From contig CAUYUJ010018562.1 in assembly GCA_963575745.1 (NCBI GenBank), forward strand, positions 120,991 through 184,990: a stretch of DNA of 64,000 nt, read 5' to 3'. This document shows positions 21,141 through 31,865 of the stretch, one piece after another. The position numbers and the translations under genes were made by a program. The stretch is from Prorocentrum cordatum (lineage: Eukaryota > Sar > Dinophyceae > Prorocentrales > Prorocentraceae). Every line of letters begins with the position of its first letter. Position 1 is the stretch's first letter. Under the pieces are notes generated by a model that did not search any database, had not been told where the DNA came from, and saw only the letters and a list, made by a program, of their open reading frames with translations.

Positions 21141-21354
21141 GGACGTAGCGGCAACGAGGGATGGGTGAGGGCGGGAGGGCAGAGAGGGATGGATGAGGAG
21201 GAGGAGGAGGAAGAAGAGGAGGAGGAGCAGCAGCAGCAGCAACAGCAGCAGCAGTGTAATGAGGGAGAGTAGCAGGAGGGAACCGCCTCTGTGGAACCTG
21301 TCCTGTGGAACCGGTCCTGTGGAACCAGTCCTGTGGAACCGGGCTTGTGGACCC

Positions 21355-22515
21355 CGCGCGCGAGCGCCAGCGACCCGACGAGCCAGCGGACCCGCGCGCG
21401 AGCGCCAGCCGACCCGACGAGCCAGCGGACCCGCGCGCGAGTGCCGCCAGACCCGACGAGCCAGCGGACCCGCGTGCCAGCGCCAGCCGACCCGACGAGC
21501 CAGACGGACCCCCGCGCGCGAGCGCCAGCCGACCCGACGAGCCAGCGGACCCGCGTGCGAGCGCCAGCCGACCCGACGAGCCAGCGGACCCGCGCGCGAG
21601 CGCCAGCCGACCCGACGAGCCAGCGGACCCGCGCGCGAGCGCCAGCCGACCCGACGAGCCAGCGGACCCGCGCGCCAGCGCCAGCCGACCCGACGAGCCA
21701 GCGGACCCGCGTACCGCGCTGACCCGACGAGCGACCCGCGCGCGAGCGCCAGCTGACCCGACGAGCCAGCGGACCCGCGTGCGAGCGCCAGCCGACCCGA
21801 GCGAGCCCGACCCGACGAGCCAGCGGCCCCGCGCACGAGCGCCAGCCGACCCGACGAGCCAGCGGACCCGCGCGCGAGCGCCAGCCGACCCGACGAGCCA
21901 GCGGACCCGCGCGCGAGCGCCAGCCGACCCGACGCCAGCGGACCCGCGCGCGAGCGCCGGCCGACCCGACGAGCCAGCGGACCCGCGCGCGAGCGCCAGC
22001 CGACCCGACGAGCCAGCGGACCCGCGCGCGAGCGCCAGCCGACCCGACGAGCCAGCGGACCCGCGTGCCAGCGCCAGCCGACCCGACGAGCCCGCGGACG
22101 CGCGTGCGAGCGCCAGCCGACCCGACGAGCCAGCGGACCCGCGCGCGAGCGCCAGCCGACCCGACGAGCCCGCGGACCCGCGCGCGAGCGCCAGCCGACC
22201 CGACGAGCCAGCGGACCCGCGTACGAGCGCCAGCCGACCCGACGAGCCAGCGGACCCGCGTGCCAGCGCCAGCCGACCCGACGAGCCCGCGACGCGCGTG
22301 CGAGCGCCAGCCGACCCGACGAGCCAGCGGACCCGCGCGCGAGCGCCAGCCGACCCGACGAGCCCGCGGACCCGCGCGCGAGCGCCAGCCGACCCGACGA
22401 GCCAGCGGACCCGCGTGCGAGCGCCAGCCGACCCGACGAGCCAGCGGACGCGCGTGCGAGCGCCAGCGGACCCGACGAGCCAGCGGACCCGCGCGCGAGA
22501 GCCAGCGGATTCGAG
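21355..22515 (+). repeat. 39-bp minisatellite (~30 copies), open in all frames
   Basis: Unit: GCGCCAGCCGACCCGACGAG followed by CCAGCGGACCCGCGCGCGA. Because 39 is divisible by three, one plus frame encodes a 13-residue repeat, ASASRPDEPADPR, for almost 500 residues, and the minus strand is open for 698 codons. Some units are shortened or shifted, which moves the repeat between frames; that argues against selection for one protein. Confidence 0.9.
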
Positions 22516-22554
22516 TGCGGGCCCGGGGGCTCTTTGGTCGCCTTCCTTTTCCTC

Positions 22555-22572
22555 CGCCGGCTCGGCGTCCTC

Positions 22573-22622
<50 letters not shown>

Positions 22623-22705
22623 TCTCGTCCTCCTCCTCCTCCTCCTCCTCCTCCTCCTCCTCCTCCTCCTCCTCCTCCTCCTCCTCCTCCTCCTCCTCCT
22701 CCTCA
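22555..22705 (-). repeat. TCC/TCG microsatellite
   Basis: (CTCGTC)n then (CTC)n of about 150 bp separating the 39-bp minisatellite from the second GGAACC block. Confidence 0.95.
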
Positions 22706-22724
22706 ACGGGAACCGGGATGAGGG

Positions 22725-25258
22725 ATGATCCCTATCCGGAACCAGAACCGGAACCGGAACCGGCATTTCTGCAAAGCTGCCAGCGGTAGGGACGACGGAT
22801 TGGGATGATCCCCATCCGGAACCGGAACCGGAACCGGAACTGGAACGGGCACCTGAGAGACATGAGGATGAGAGATGATCCCTATCCGGAACCAGAACCG
22901 GAACGGGAACCAGAACCGGCGGACTGCCGGCGGTAGGGATGATGGCCATCCGGAACCGGAACCGGAACCGAACCGGCACCGGCACCAGAACCAGCAACCG
23001 GAACCGGCACCTGAGAGGGATGGGGGATGACGGATGATCCCTATCCGGAACCGGAACCGGAACCGGCATTTCTGCAAATTCCAACCCAAAGCTGCCAGCG
23101 GTAGGGATGAGGGATTGGGATGTTAACCGGAACCGGAACCGGAACCTGAACCAGAACTGGAACGGGCACCTGAGAGAGATGATGATGAGGGATGATCCTT
23201 ATCCGGAACCAGAACCGGAACCGGAACCAGAACCGGCGGACTGCCGGCGGTAGGGATGATGGATGGAGATGATCCCCATCCGGAACCGGAACAAGAACCG
23301 GAACCGGAACCGGCACCGGAACCAGCAACCGGAACCAGCACCTGAGAGGGATGGGGATGAGGGATGATCCCTATCCGGAACCGGAACCGGAACCAGAACC
23401 GGAACCAGCAACTGGCAACCGAAACCGGAACCGGCACCTGAGAGGGATGGGGATGAAAGATGATCCCTATCCGGAACCGGAACCGGAACCGGAACCAGAA
23501 CCGGAACCGGCATTTCTGCAAATTCCAACCCAAAGCTGCCAGCGGTACGGATGACGGATTAGGAAGATCTGGAAGCGGAACCGGAACTGGAACCGGAACC
23601 GGAACTGGAACCGGCACCTGCGAGAGATGGGGATGAGGGGTGATCCCCATCCGGAACCGGAACCGGAACCGGAACCGGAACCAGAACAGGCACTGTCCTG
23701 CATTTCCGCAAATTCCTAACCAGAGCTGCGAGCGGCAGGGACGATGGATTGAGATGATTCCCATTCCTGCATGTCTGTAACGTCCAACCCAGACCTGCCG
23801 GCGGCAAAAATGATGGATTGGGATGACCCCCAACCGGAACCGGAACCGGAACCGGAACCGGAACCGGAACCGGAACCAGCACTTTCCTGTATGTCTGCAA
23901 CGTCCAACCCAGACCTGCCGGCGGCAAAAATGATGGATTGGGATGATCCCCAACCGGAACCGGAACCGGAACCGGAACCGGAACCAGCACTTTCCTGCAT
24001 GTCCCGAGCTGCCGGCGGCAAAGACCATGGATTGGGATGATCCCCAACCGGAACCGGAACCGGAACCGGAACCGGAACCAGCACTTTCCTGCATGTCTGC
24101 AACGTCCAACCCAGAGCTGCCGGCGGCAAAGATGATGGATTGGGATGATCCCCAACCGGAACCGGAACCGGAACCGGAACCGGAACCGGAACCGGAACCG
24201 GAACCGGAACCGGCACTTTCCTGCATGTCTGCAACGTCCAACCCAGAGCTGCCGGCGGCAAAGATGATGGATTGGGATGATCCCCAACCGGAACCGGAAC
24301 CGGAACCGGAACCGGAACCGGAACCAGCACTTTCCTGCATGTCTGCAACGTCCAACCCAGAGCTGCCGGCGGCAAAGATGATGGATTGGGATGATCCCCA
24401 CCCGGAACCGGAACCGGAACCGGAACCGGAACCGGAATGCGACCTCCGGCGATCAGCAACGTCAACCCAGGCTTGTGCGGCGGCAACTATGGATGATCCC
24501 CAACGGAACGGAACCGGAACCGGAACCGGACACCAGCTTTCGCTGCATGTCTGCACCGAAACCTGACCTGCCGTGCGGCAAAGATGATGGATAGGGTGAT
24601 CCCAACGAACCGGAACGGAACGGAACCGGAAACGGAACCGGAACAGAACTTTCCTGCATGTCCCGAGCTGCCGGCGGCAAAGACCATGGATTGGGATGAT
24701 CCCCAACCGGAACCGGAACCGGAACCGGAACCGGAACCAGCACTTTCCTGCATGTCTGCAACGTCCAACCCAGAGCTGCCGGCGGCAAAAATGATGGATT
24801 GAGATGATCCCCAACCGGAACCGGAACCGGAACCAGAACTGGAACCGGAACCGGAACCGGCACTTTCCTGCATGTCGGCAACGTCCAACCCAGAGCTGCC
24901 GGCGGCAAAAATGATGGATTGGGATGATCCCAAACCGGAACCGGAACCGGAACCGGAGCGGGTCGGAAAACCGGAACAGCACTGCGACGATACGGCGCAG
25001 GAGAGCACCTTCTCTTCCCCTCCAACATCGCAGAGCGCGGCGGCCAAGATGAAGGATTGGGATGATCCCCAACGGAACCGGACCGAACCGGACCGACAAA
25101 CATAAACCGGAAACAGCACTTTCCTGATGTACTGCAAGTCCAACCCCAGATGCGGCTGCAAAGAATGATTGGATTGGGAGGATCCCCAACTTGGAACGGA
25201 CCGGAAACCGGAACGGACCGGAACCGGAACCGGAACCGGAACCGGAACCGGAACGTGT
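22725..25258 (+). repeat. Second GGAACC satellite with new spacer types
   Basis: (GGAACC)n runs alternate with spacers of two related kinds: GGCATTTCTGCAAA...GCTGCCAGCGGTAGGG...GATGATCCC to about 23560, and CACTTTCCTGCATGTCTGCA...GAGCTGCCGGCGGCAAAGAT...GGATTGGGATGATCCCC from about 23690. The latter gives about 14 units of 110-150 bp. Both spacers end in GATGATCCC, as in the 18.4-19.8 kb block. Confidence 0.95.
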
Positions 25259-25259
25259 G

Positions 25260-26520
25260 GGGGTCATAATGAGGCCTGCTGGGGGGCCCAGCACAGTGAG
25301 GGCCACGGGCAGATTCAAATTAGACCTCGCCATCCCTGGGGGGCTGCGATCTGCAAAACTGTCGCCATTTTCGAAGCCTGCTGGGGGGCCCAGCACAGTG
25401 AGGGCCTCGGGCAGATTCAAATGAGACCTCGCCATCCCTGGGGGGGCTGCGATCTGCGAAACCGTCGCCATTTTCGAGGCCTGCTGGGGGGGCCCAGCAC
25501 AGTGAGGTCCACGGGCAGATTCAAATTAAACCTCGCCATCCCTGGGGGGCTGCGATCTGCGAAACTGTCGCCATTTTCGAGGCCTGCTGGGGGGCCCAGC
25601 ACAGTGAGGGCCACGCGCAGATTCAAATTAGACCTCGCCATCCCTGGGGGGCTGCGATCTGCGAAACTGTCGCCATTTTCGAGGCCTGCTGGGGGGCCCA
25701 GCACATTGAGGGCCACGCGCGGATTCAAATTAGACCTCGCCATCCCTGGGGGGCTGCGATCTGCGAATCTGTCGCCATTTTCGAGGCCTGCTGGGGGGCC
25801 AGCACAGTGAGGGCACGGGCCAGATTCAAATTAGGACCTCGCATCATGGGGCGCTGCGACCTGCGAAACTTTCGCATTTTCGAGGCTGTGGGGGGCCCAG
25901 CACAGTGAGGGCCACGGGCAGATTTCAATTGGACCTTTCCCCGGTGCCCCCAAAATACCTGCGGGGCTGGTCTGTTGGAACTGTCGCCATTTTCGAGGCC
26001 TGCTGGGGGGCCCAGCACAGTGAGGGCCACGGGCGGACCCAAATTAGACATCGCCATCCCTGGGGTGCTGCGATCTGCGAAACTGTCGCCACTTTCGAGG
26101 CCTGCTGGGGGGGCCAGCACAGTGACGCCACGGGCGGACCCAAATTAGACCTCGCCATCCCTGGGGGGCTGCGATCTGTGAAACTGTCGCCACTTTCGAG
26201 GCCTGCTGGGGGGCTCAGCATAGAGGGTAATCGCGGCAGATTCAAATTAGACCTCGCCATCCCTGGGGGGGGGGGGCTGCGATCTGTGAAACTGTCGCCA
26301 CTTTCGAGGCCTGCTGGGGGGCCCAGCACAGTGAGGGCCACGCGCGGATTCAAATTAGACCTCGCCATCCCTGGGGGGCTGCGATCTGCGAAACTGTCGC
26401 CATTTTCGAGGCCTGCTGGGGGGCCCAGCACAGTGAGGGCCACGGGCAGATTCAAATGAGACCTCGCCATCCCTGCGGGGCTGCGATCTGTGAACCTGTC
26501 GCCACTTTCGAGGCCTGCTG
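25260..26520 (+). repeat. 102-bp tandem array (~12 copies)
   Basis: Unit runs GAGGCCTGCTGGGGGGCCCA, GCACAGTGAGGGCCACGGGC, AGATTCAAATTAGACCTCGC, CATCCCTGGGGGGCTGCGAT, CTGCGAAACTGTCGCCATTTTC. Successive starts at 25476, 25579 and 25681 show the period. It follows the GGAACC satellite without a gap. The open frames over it on both strands reflect a period divisible by three. Confidence 0.9.
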
Positions 26521-26905
26521 TGATCCCCGTTTTCGAAGTGGCTAGGAGTGCTCAGGAATTGTAAATCATCAGCTTTATCAAGCCCTTTTCCTGTAGCCAG
26601 TGTCCTGCGAGTCTCCCGAATTCCGTCTGCAGACATATGTAACCCTCGCTCCGTCATCGCCCCCTTATAAAGTATCCTAAACTATTTGCGCCCCGCTTTT
26701 GCGCAGGGGTTGGGTACGTCGCCAGGGTAATTATTCGTGTGTCCTTGGGTCCCTTGAGAGTAGACCCGGGCACTAGCCAAAAAAAATTCGACAGGGTGGG
26801 AGGAATCTCCCCTCGGGATCCCCTCGGTGGCCCCCCTCGCCTAGCCCTTCGGGCTCTGTCACCGAGGACCCCCTCCCCCGTCGCCGCAGCCGGACTCGCC
26901 TCCTC
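26521..26905. other. No gene recognised
   Basis: Unique-looking sequence. The C-rich stretch with repeated CAG at 26860-26945 may hold the acceptor of the exon that follows. Confidence 0.4.
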
Positions 26906-27367
26906 TTGCAGCCGCTGACATCACATCGGGGAGCAGCCAGACTCCATCCACCACTCGAAGAATGGTACGTCTCTGAGGACAACCTTGAGGACCAGCTCGC
27001 GGACCTGCATGACCAGCCTGAGGATCCAGAGGACAAGCTCGCGACCGAAGCTGCCCTGGCGGACCTGCGCGAGCGCCTCGCCCTCGTCCAGCAGAAGGGC
27101 GCGCCCACCTTATTCCACCAGCTCTCGCAACACATGCAGCGCCCGTACGTGGACGTGGCCCTCATTGAAGTGGCCGCCTTCATGAACTTTAAGCGCCAGC
27201 ATGCCAGAGGCGGTGCGGCAGGAGAGGACGCGGCTGCTGCAGCTTGGCAAGACCTCGACCACGAAACAATGGGCAAGTGGGTCCCCGAGCACCAACTGGA
27301 GGAGATCGCCGCGGACCCGCAGTTGGCGACGCTCCTCAGCGCCACCGCCTCCAGAGACCAGCCATGA
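26906..27367 (+). CDS. Probable last exon of an unknown protein
   Basis: About 150 codons of balanced composition ending at TGA 27365-27367. The confident part starts near 26955: WYVSEDNLEDQLADLHDQPE then DPEDKLATEAALADLRERLA, predicted helical and acidic, followed by LFHQLSQHMQRPYVDVALIE, FMNFKRQHARGG and WQDLDHETMGKWVPEHQLEE. No known motif. The region upstream has several C-rich AG sites (26888, 26908, 26933), so the first residues given by the open frame are probably intron. It sits between a satellite array and a transposon, with no visible partner exon. Confidence 0.5.
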   Translation: MQPLTSHRGAARLHPPLEEWYVSEDNLEDQLADLHDQPEDPEDKLATEAALADLRERLALVQQKGAPTLFHQLSQHMQRPYVDVALIEVAAFMNFKRQHARGGAAGEDAAAAAWQDLDHETMGKWVPEHQLEEIAADPQLATLLSATASRDQP

Positions 27368-27739
27368 GTGACGCCTTCCGAACCTTCCCCTCCCTCCCTG
27401 CCCTTCTCCATTCCTGTTCCTGCGTTCCCTCCTCGTCCTTTTCATTCCCTCTGATGTGGGTCGGGGAGGGCTGGGTCGAAATGTTGGTTGGGAGGTAAGC
27501 GACGAGCTCTAAACCAGAATAGTCGGCCACAGCCTTGCAGGCGCGACCCGCCCAGCGAATGGCCCAACAGGACAATCATTCGCATTCCCACTGCACACCA
27601 GTTTTAGGTCGGGCATGTCCTCCCACAGGCGGAGTTTGGACGGCAAATGAAAAACAAATCCAACCATATCCTGGCGAAGGAGCCAACCATATGCAGTTGT
27701 GAGTGCCGCATTTGTGCATTTCTTCTTCGGTGAAGCTCC

Positions 27740-28550
27740 GTATGGGGCCACGAAGCGCTGCACTAGGTGGGGGGAACGCATGCGGGCGGTAGCACTGGGG
27801 GCGTCGGTGGAGCTCCCTATGGGGCCACGAAGCGCTGCACTGGGTGGGTGAAAATGCCAAATTGGGTGTGGGGGACGCATGCGGGCGGTCCCACTTGGGG
27901 CGTCGGTGGAGCCCCCTATGGGGCCACGAAGCGCTGTACGGGGTGTGCGGGACGCAAGCGGGCGGTAGCACTGGGACCTTCGGCGGGGCTCCCTATGGGG
28001 CCACGAAGCGCTGTACTGGGTGGGGGGGACGCATGCGGTCGATAGCACTGGGACCTTTGGTGGGGCTCCGTATGGGGCCACGAAACGCTGTACTGGGTGG
28101 GGGAGACGCAAGCGGGCGGTAGCACTGGGACCTTCGGCTGGGCTCGCTAGGGGGCCACGAAGCGCTGCACTGGGTGGGTGAAAATGTTAAATTGGGTGTG
28201 GGGGACGCATGCGGGCGGTCCCACTTGGGGCGTCGGTGGAACCCCCTATGGGGCCACGAAGCGCTGTACGGGGTGTGCGGGACGCAAGCGGGCGGTAGCA
28301 CTGGGACCTTCGGCGGGGCTCCCTATGGGGCCACGAAGCGCTGTACTGGGTGGGGGGGACGCATGCGGTCGGTAGCACTGGGACCTTTGGTGGGGCTCCG
28401 TATGGGGCCACGAAACGCTGTACTGGGTGGGGGAGACGCAAGCGGGCGGTAGCACTGGGACCTTCGGCTGGGCTCGCTAGGGGGCCACGAAGCGCTGTAC
28501 TGGGTGTGCGAGACGCATGCGGACGGTAGCACTGCCACGCAACTGTGAGG
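27740..28550 (+). repeat. GGGGCCACGAA satellite, first module of the transposon
   Basis: Monomers of 77 or 99 bp (the longer ones contain GTGAAAATGCCAAATTGGG). Four monomers form a 330-bp higher-order repeat: the segment beginning at 27841 recurs at 28171 almost unchanged. Confidence 0.9.
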
Positions 28551-28554
28551 GGTG

Positions 28555-28637
28555 TGCTGAAACGGGTGATGATGATGGTGATGATGATGATGATGGTGAT
28601 GATGGTGATGATGATGAAGATGATGATTATGATGATG

Positions 28638-28694
<57 letters not shown>

Positions 28695-28700
28695 GAGGGA
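28555..28700 (+). repeat. (GAT)n microsatellite
   Basis: About 45 GAT/GGT triplets, followed by GGAGGAGG purine tract to 28780. Confidence 0.95.
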
Positions 28701-28924
28701 GGAGGGAGGAGGGAGGAGGGGGAGGTTGGAGAGTCTGGGGGAGGGAGGAGGGGGAGGAGGAGGAGGAGGAGGAGGAGAATGCGGGGACCGTTATGTCAAA
28801 ACGAAGACCTAACACCACAGGATGGTTGGGAAATCTGCAAAAAAATCGTCAACTTATCCTGGCGAAGGTCCCAGCCATATGCAGTTGTGGGTACCGTAAT
28901 TGTGAATATCTGCTTCGGTGAAGC

Positions 28925-29905
28925 TCCCTATGGGGCCACGAAGCGCTGCACTGGGCGGGGGGGAAGGCTGTACTGTGTGGGTGGTGTGCCGAATTGGGTT
29001 TCCGGGACGCATGCGGGCGGTCCCACTGAGGGCTTCGGTGGAGCTCCCTGTGGGGCCACGAAGCGCTGTACTGAGTGAGTGAAAATGCCAAATTGGGCTT
29101 CCGGGACGCATGCGGACGGTCCCACTGGGGGCTTCGGTGAAGCCCCCTATGGGGCCACGAAGCGCTGCACTGCGCAGGTGAAAATGCCAAATTACATTTC
29201 CCGGACGCATACGGACGGTGGCACTGGGGCCTTGGGCGGAGCCCCCTATGGGGCCACGAAACGCTGCACTGGGTAAGTGAAAATGCCAAATTGGGTTTCC
29301 GGGGCCATGCGGACGGGGGCACTGGGGCCTTCGGTGGGGCTGGGCCACGAAACGCTGTACTGGGTGTGCGGGACGCATGAATCGCTGTACTGGGTGTGCA
29401 GGACGCATGCGGACGGTAGCACTGGGACCTTCGGTGGGGCTTCCTATGGGGCCACGAAACGCTGCACTGGGTGGGTGAAACGCAAGGAAGAGGGGGAGGA
29501 GGGCCACGAAACGCTGTACTGGGTGTGCGGGACGCGTGCGGACGGTGGCACTGGGACCTTCGGTGGAGCTCCCTGTGGGGCCACGAAACGCAGCACTGGG
29601 TGTGCGGGACGCATGCGGACGGTAGCACTGGGACCTTCGGTGGGGCTCCCTATGGGGCCCCGAAATGCTGTACTGGGTGTGCGGGACGCATGTGGACAGT
29701 AACACTGGGACCTTCGGTGGAGTTCCCTATGGGGCCACGAAGCGCTATACTGGGTGGGTGAAACGCAGGGAGGAGGCGGAGGAGGGCCACGAAACGCTGT
29801 TCTGGGTGTGCAGGACGCGTGCGGACGGTAGCACTGGGACCGTAGGTGGGGCTCCTAATATGTGGCCACGAAACATTGTACTGGGTGGGTGAAACGCAAG
29901 GAGGA
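28925..29905 (+). repeat. GGGGCCACGAA satellite, second module of the transposon
   Basis: About eleven monomers, more diverged than the first module, several carrying GTGAAAATGCCAAATT and TTCCGGGACGCATGC. Short GAGGAGGGCCACGAA junctions at 29490 and 29775 show unequal exchange. Confidence 0.9.
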
Positions 29906-30121
29906 AGGGGAGGAGGGAGGAGGAGGAGGAGGAGGGAGGAGCGGGAGGAGAAGGGGGAGGAGGTGGAAGAGGAGGAGAACGCGGGGCGACGTCTCTTCAA
30001 AACGAGGACCCAACACCACAGGATGGTTGGGAACAAAGATTCCCCAAAATAGTCCCCAGAGTATTTTCTTTTTTTTTGAAAATTCATCCTGTAGAGAGAC
30101 ACGCCCGACTTAACACCAGTT

Positions 30122-30515
30122 CTGCAAGAGCCATCCCTTCACTCGTTTTCCTCCCCTCCATCCCCCATGGGACACCAACCATTGGTGGCGATCGCAAAAA
30201 GGGGGTCCAACCCCGGCTTCTGCTGTCAAGCCCGCCATGCACTTCTTCCGATCAGGGGGAAACGTCACTTGGTCAGGAGGGCTTTGGGTGATCCGCGGCG
30301 AGCTTTGAAACACGGGTGCAGCCATGCCTGCGACACGCCACCAGCCCCAGTCACCGTTGCATCGCCACGCCCGTTCAGCTCGCGTGTTAATCCCCTTGGC
30401 TCCCCCTCCCCCACTCGCCTTGCTGTTCCCCTCCATCGTTTCCTGAGTCCCTGGATTCAGGAACCCGATGAGGAGACGGACCCCGCCGCAGCTATCAGGG
30501 GCCAGCGTCTGTGGC
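30122..30515. other. No gene recognised
   Basis: Unique GC-rich sequence to the right of the transposon. Open frames exist on both strands without a recognisable protein. Confidence 0.4.
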
Positions 30516-30519
30516 CCGG

Positions 30520-30830
30520 AAGCCCCCCCCCCCCCGCCCGGAGCCCCCCTCCCCGGGGAGAGATCTGGGGGCTCTCCGGGCTCGGGCGGCCCCTCCTCGC
30601 CAGCCCTCTCTCGCGCCTCTCCTCTTGCTCCTCTCTTGCCCTCGCCCCCCTTGCCTTCGGCCCCCCCCCCTCTCTTGTTGCATTCGCCCCCCCCCCCCCC
30701 CCCCCTCTTGTCCTCGTCCCTTGCCTTCGCCCCCCCCCCCCCCCCCCCCTCTTGTCCTCGTCCCCTTGTTCGGCCCCCCCCCCCCCCCCTCTTGCCCTCG
30801 CCCCCCTTGCTTCGCCCCCCCCCCCCCTTC
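30520..30830 (+). repeat. Minisatellite of long C-runs
   Basis: Five blocks of 10-20 C residues separated by CTCTTGTCCTCGTCCC, CTTGCCTTCGG and related words. The minus strand is therefore G-run-rich and could form G-quadruplexes. Confidence 0.9.
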
Positions 30831-30915
30831 GACTACGAGGCCCGCCGCGTGCCGCGGCACGCCGCTGCCGGGCACCCCTCGTACGCGGGGGACCCGGCTG
30901 CTTATAGTTTGACCA

Positions 30916-30945
30916 CCCCCCCAGGGCGGACCAGCCCTGGGGGGG
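30916..30945. other. 12-bp perfect hairpin
   Basis: CCCCCCCAGGGC and GCCCTGGGGGGG flank a 6-base loop GGACCA. Function unknown; no U-run follows. Confidence 0.7.
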
Positions 30946-30984
30946 CGGGGCTTCGTCCGAGGATGTCAGGAGCCAGGAACCAGG

Positions 30985-31175
30985 AGGAGGAGAAGGGCGA
31001 GGAAGAGAAGGAGAAGGAGGGGGAGGAGGAGGAGGAGGAGGAGGAGGAGGAGGAGGAGGAGGAGGGAGAGGAGGAGGAGGAGAGGAAGAGGAGGAAGAGG
31101 GGAGGAGAGGAGGAGGGCGAGGAGGAGGAGGAGGAGGAGGTCGAGGAGGAGGAGGAGGAAGAGCACCCGACGAGT
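30985..31175 (+). repeat. AGG microsatellite
   Basis: GAGGAGG tract with GAAGAGG variants; an open frame through it encodes poly-Glu only. Confidence 0.95.
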
Positions 31176-31594
31176 TAGCGCAGCAGGTCTGCCATCACAC
31201 CTCTGGCAAGCAGCACTCGGGCACGCCCTTGCGCAGCCTTGGCTGCGAAGCTGCAGCTCTGTCCTCCCTGGCGACGGCGCGAGTTGAACGTGGAGAATAT
31301 TTGATCGATGGCGACGGCACTGGCATGCATATACTGGGGAGCGAGCGGGCAGAGAGACGAGGATGGCCACAAGTGCGGAAGGAAGCAAACGGGCGCCCAA
31401 TGTCCCCATTCTAGTGGCAGTGGCGTCATCAGCTGTCTGATGACGGGGACAATGACTGGGCATTCAAAATGATGGGTGATGCAATCGGCACCGAGGTTGC
31501 AACACCCGAAGACACAGTATGAGGATGGCTGCCTAAAGCGTTTACTTGTGGGCCAGGCATTGAACACGGTTCTGTGTATGACGGACGTACTTAT
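31175..31594 (-). pseudogene. LINE-type retrotransposon, C-terminal zinc-binding fragment
   Basis: The minus frame encodes VIHRTVFNAWPTSKRFRQPS, then SYCVFGCCNLGADCITHHFE and CPVIVPVIRQL, ending MADLLR and a stop at 31175-31177. The order NAW-x-TS-x-RF followed by C-x3-C..D..HH-x3-CP matches the zinc-binding tail seen after reverse transcriptase in dinoflagellate LINEs. No reverse transcriptase core lies upstream; the frame instead enters an AGG/CCT microsatellite at about 31590, so this is a truncated copy. The identification rests on the Cys/His pattern and the flanking NAW/TS/RF words. Confidence 0.6.
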
Positions 31595-31775
31595 GGGAGG
31601 AGGAGGAGGAGGAGGAGGAGGAGGAGGAGGAGGAGGAGGAGACGGGGCTGAAGGAGGAGGAGGAGGAGAGGAGGAGGAGGAGGAGTAAGAGAACGAGGGA
31701 GGGAGAGAGGGAGGGAGGCAGGAGGAGGAATGAGGAAGGAGGAGGGAGGAAGGAGGAGGACGACGAGGAGGGGAG
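31592..31775 (+). repeat. AGG microsatellite and purine tract
   Basis: (GAG)n at 31597-31690, then GGGAGAGAGGGAGG and GGAGGAGGGAGG. It truncates the LINE fragment on its 5' side. Confidence 0.9.
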
Positions 31776-31865
31776 GAATAAAAGCGAACGAGCGAGCGAA
31801 CGCCCATCCGGCTCTATTGAGATCAGAGCCGCGCCCACTTAGGCGGGAACAGAAACGCCGTAGCC

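Larger units (their letters stand above)
27604..30113. mobile_element. 2,510-bp TIR transposon with satellite cargo, 8-bp TSD
   Basis: Left end TTAGGTCGGGCATGTCC then CCACAGGCGGA; right end read inward TTAAGTCGGGCGTGTC then TCTACAGGATGAA. Flanking bases CACCAGTT are perfectly duplicated at 27596-27603 and 30114-30121. The interior has two similar modules, each beginning TATCCTGGCGAAGG, then CCATATGCAGTTGTG, then satellite, then GAT or GAG triplets, then CTTCAAAACGAGGACC-like sequence with ACACCACAGGATGGTTGGG. No transposase is visible, so it is non-autonomous. An 8-bp duplication fits hAT-like and several other cut-and-paste superfamilies; I cannot choose between them. Confidence 0.8.

Noticed and set aside
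20988-25471. Minus-strand open frames of 698 and 782 codons
   Set aside because: They are translations of the 39-bp minisatellite and the GGAACC satellite (PVPVPV, ARRVGWRS repeats). The repeat periods are divisible by three and free of stop codons.
21355-26520. CRISPR-like arrays
   Set aside because: Repeats are direct tandem or compound satellites without unique spacers, in a eukaryotic context with introns.
30170-30912. Overlapping Pro-rich frames of 130-246 codons
   Set aside because: Produced by the C-run minisatellite; no unique domain.
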